A DNA stretch of 5,008 nt from an uncultured bacterium (GTDB taxonomy: Bacteria > Cyanobacteriota > Vampirovibrionia > Gastranaerophilales > Gastranaerophilaceae), in assembly GCA_949288685.1 (NCBI GenBank), contig CASELB010000156.1:1-5008 (forward strand). The letters run 5' to 3'. The notes under the pieces were generated by a model. The model was not told the origin of the DNA. It ran no database searches and worked only from the letters and a program-made list of their open reading frames with translations. Below are positions 4,907 through 5,008 of this stretch, one piece after another (within the stretch, counting starts at the first letter, position 1; every line of letters starts with the position of its first letter). A program made the position numbers and the translations under genes.

Positions 4907-4937
4907 AAAACAGAATGTGGAAGCCACATTCTGTTTT
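4907..4937 (+). terminator. 14-bp perfect hairpin, probable intrinsic terminator
   Basis: AAAACAGAATGTGG (4907-4920) pairs perfectly with CCACATTCTGTTTT (4924-4937) around a 3-nt loop. The arms end in A4 and T4, so it could act in either direction, though the T-tract is short. It lies about 80 bases after the end of the broken gene and 34 bases before the next start codon. It may end transporter-region transcription, or act as an attenuator if the promoter of the next gene lies upstream (for example TTGCAA-N17-TAATAT at 4861-4889). Confidence 0.7.
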
Positions 4938-4971
4938 AGATAGAAAACAAATTATATAAAGGAATAAAACA

Positions 4972-5008
4972 ATGGGCATTAAAGGAAAAAATGACAGAAT
5001 GGTAGTTC
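4972..5008 (+). CDS. 5' end of an unidentified gene (partial, runs off the window)
   Basis: An ATG at 4972 opens a frame reading MGIKGKNDRMVV, still open at the window edge. AAAGGA (4958-4963) sits eight bases upstream, a good Shine-Dalgarno and spacing, and is the main reason to call it. A second in-frame Met is at codon 10 (4999) without its own ribosome binding site. Twelve residues are too few to assign a family. It follows a terminator-like hairpin and is on the same strand as the transporter. Confidence 0.6.
   Translation, partial: MGIKGKNDRMVV

Overview
The window is AT-rich bacterial chromosome. Reading left to right it holds tRNA-Cys (minus), a short flagellin gene (minus), histidyl-tRNA synthetase hisS (minus), an ArsB/NhaD-family ion transporter (plus), a small broken gene (plus), and the first 12 codons of a further gene (plus). 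The low GC, a flagellin reduced almost to its conserved core, and a small broken protein with an N-terminal 'NCKNFGF' stretch make me think of a gut Gastranaerophilales/Vampirovibrionia ('Melainabacteria') type of organism. That is an impression from memory, not something the sequence proves. A Firmicute or another low-GC lineage is possible.

Minus-strand half (1-2788). hisS, flagellin and tRNA-Cys are all transcribed leftwards but look like three independent units. hisS has a near-consensus sigma-70 promoter placed so that transcription should start at or next to the ATG (a leaderless mRNA). It ends at a 14-bp hairpin with a T-tract. The flagellin gene has its own promoter, a leader of about 125 nt with several GGA motifs in small hairpins (reminiscent of CsrA targets), a strong Shine-Dalgarno, and a GC-rich hairpin after the stop. 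tRNA-Cys(GCA) has a TTGACA-N17-TACCAT promoter and a T7 run immediately after its 3' end. Beyond it, positions 1-92 are a strongly strand-biased C-rich tract (G-rich on the minus strand) with a perfect 17-bp tandem duplication and a C9 run.

Plus-strand half (2789-5008). Between the divergent hisS and transporter genes lies a segment (about 2842-2954) that can fold into a multi-stem RNA ending in a weak terminator-like hairpin. It could be a regulatory leader for the ion transporter. The transporter is intact, with the duplicated signature motifs of its superfamily. Downstream is a small gene of about 141 codons that carries an in-frame TAA and a later frameshift: the reading frame resumes after each lesion, so I call it a pseudogene. 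After it come a 16-bp perfect palindrome, a 14-bp perfect hairpin, and a new gene with a good ribosome binding site that runs off the window.

No mobile element, CRISPR array or clear multi-gene defence or biosynthetic system is visible. The points most worth following up are the transporter leader, the leaderless hisS promoter, the flagellin leader and the broken small gene.
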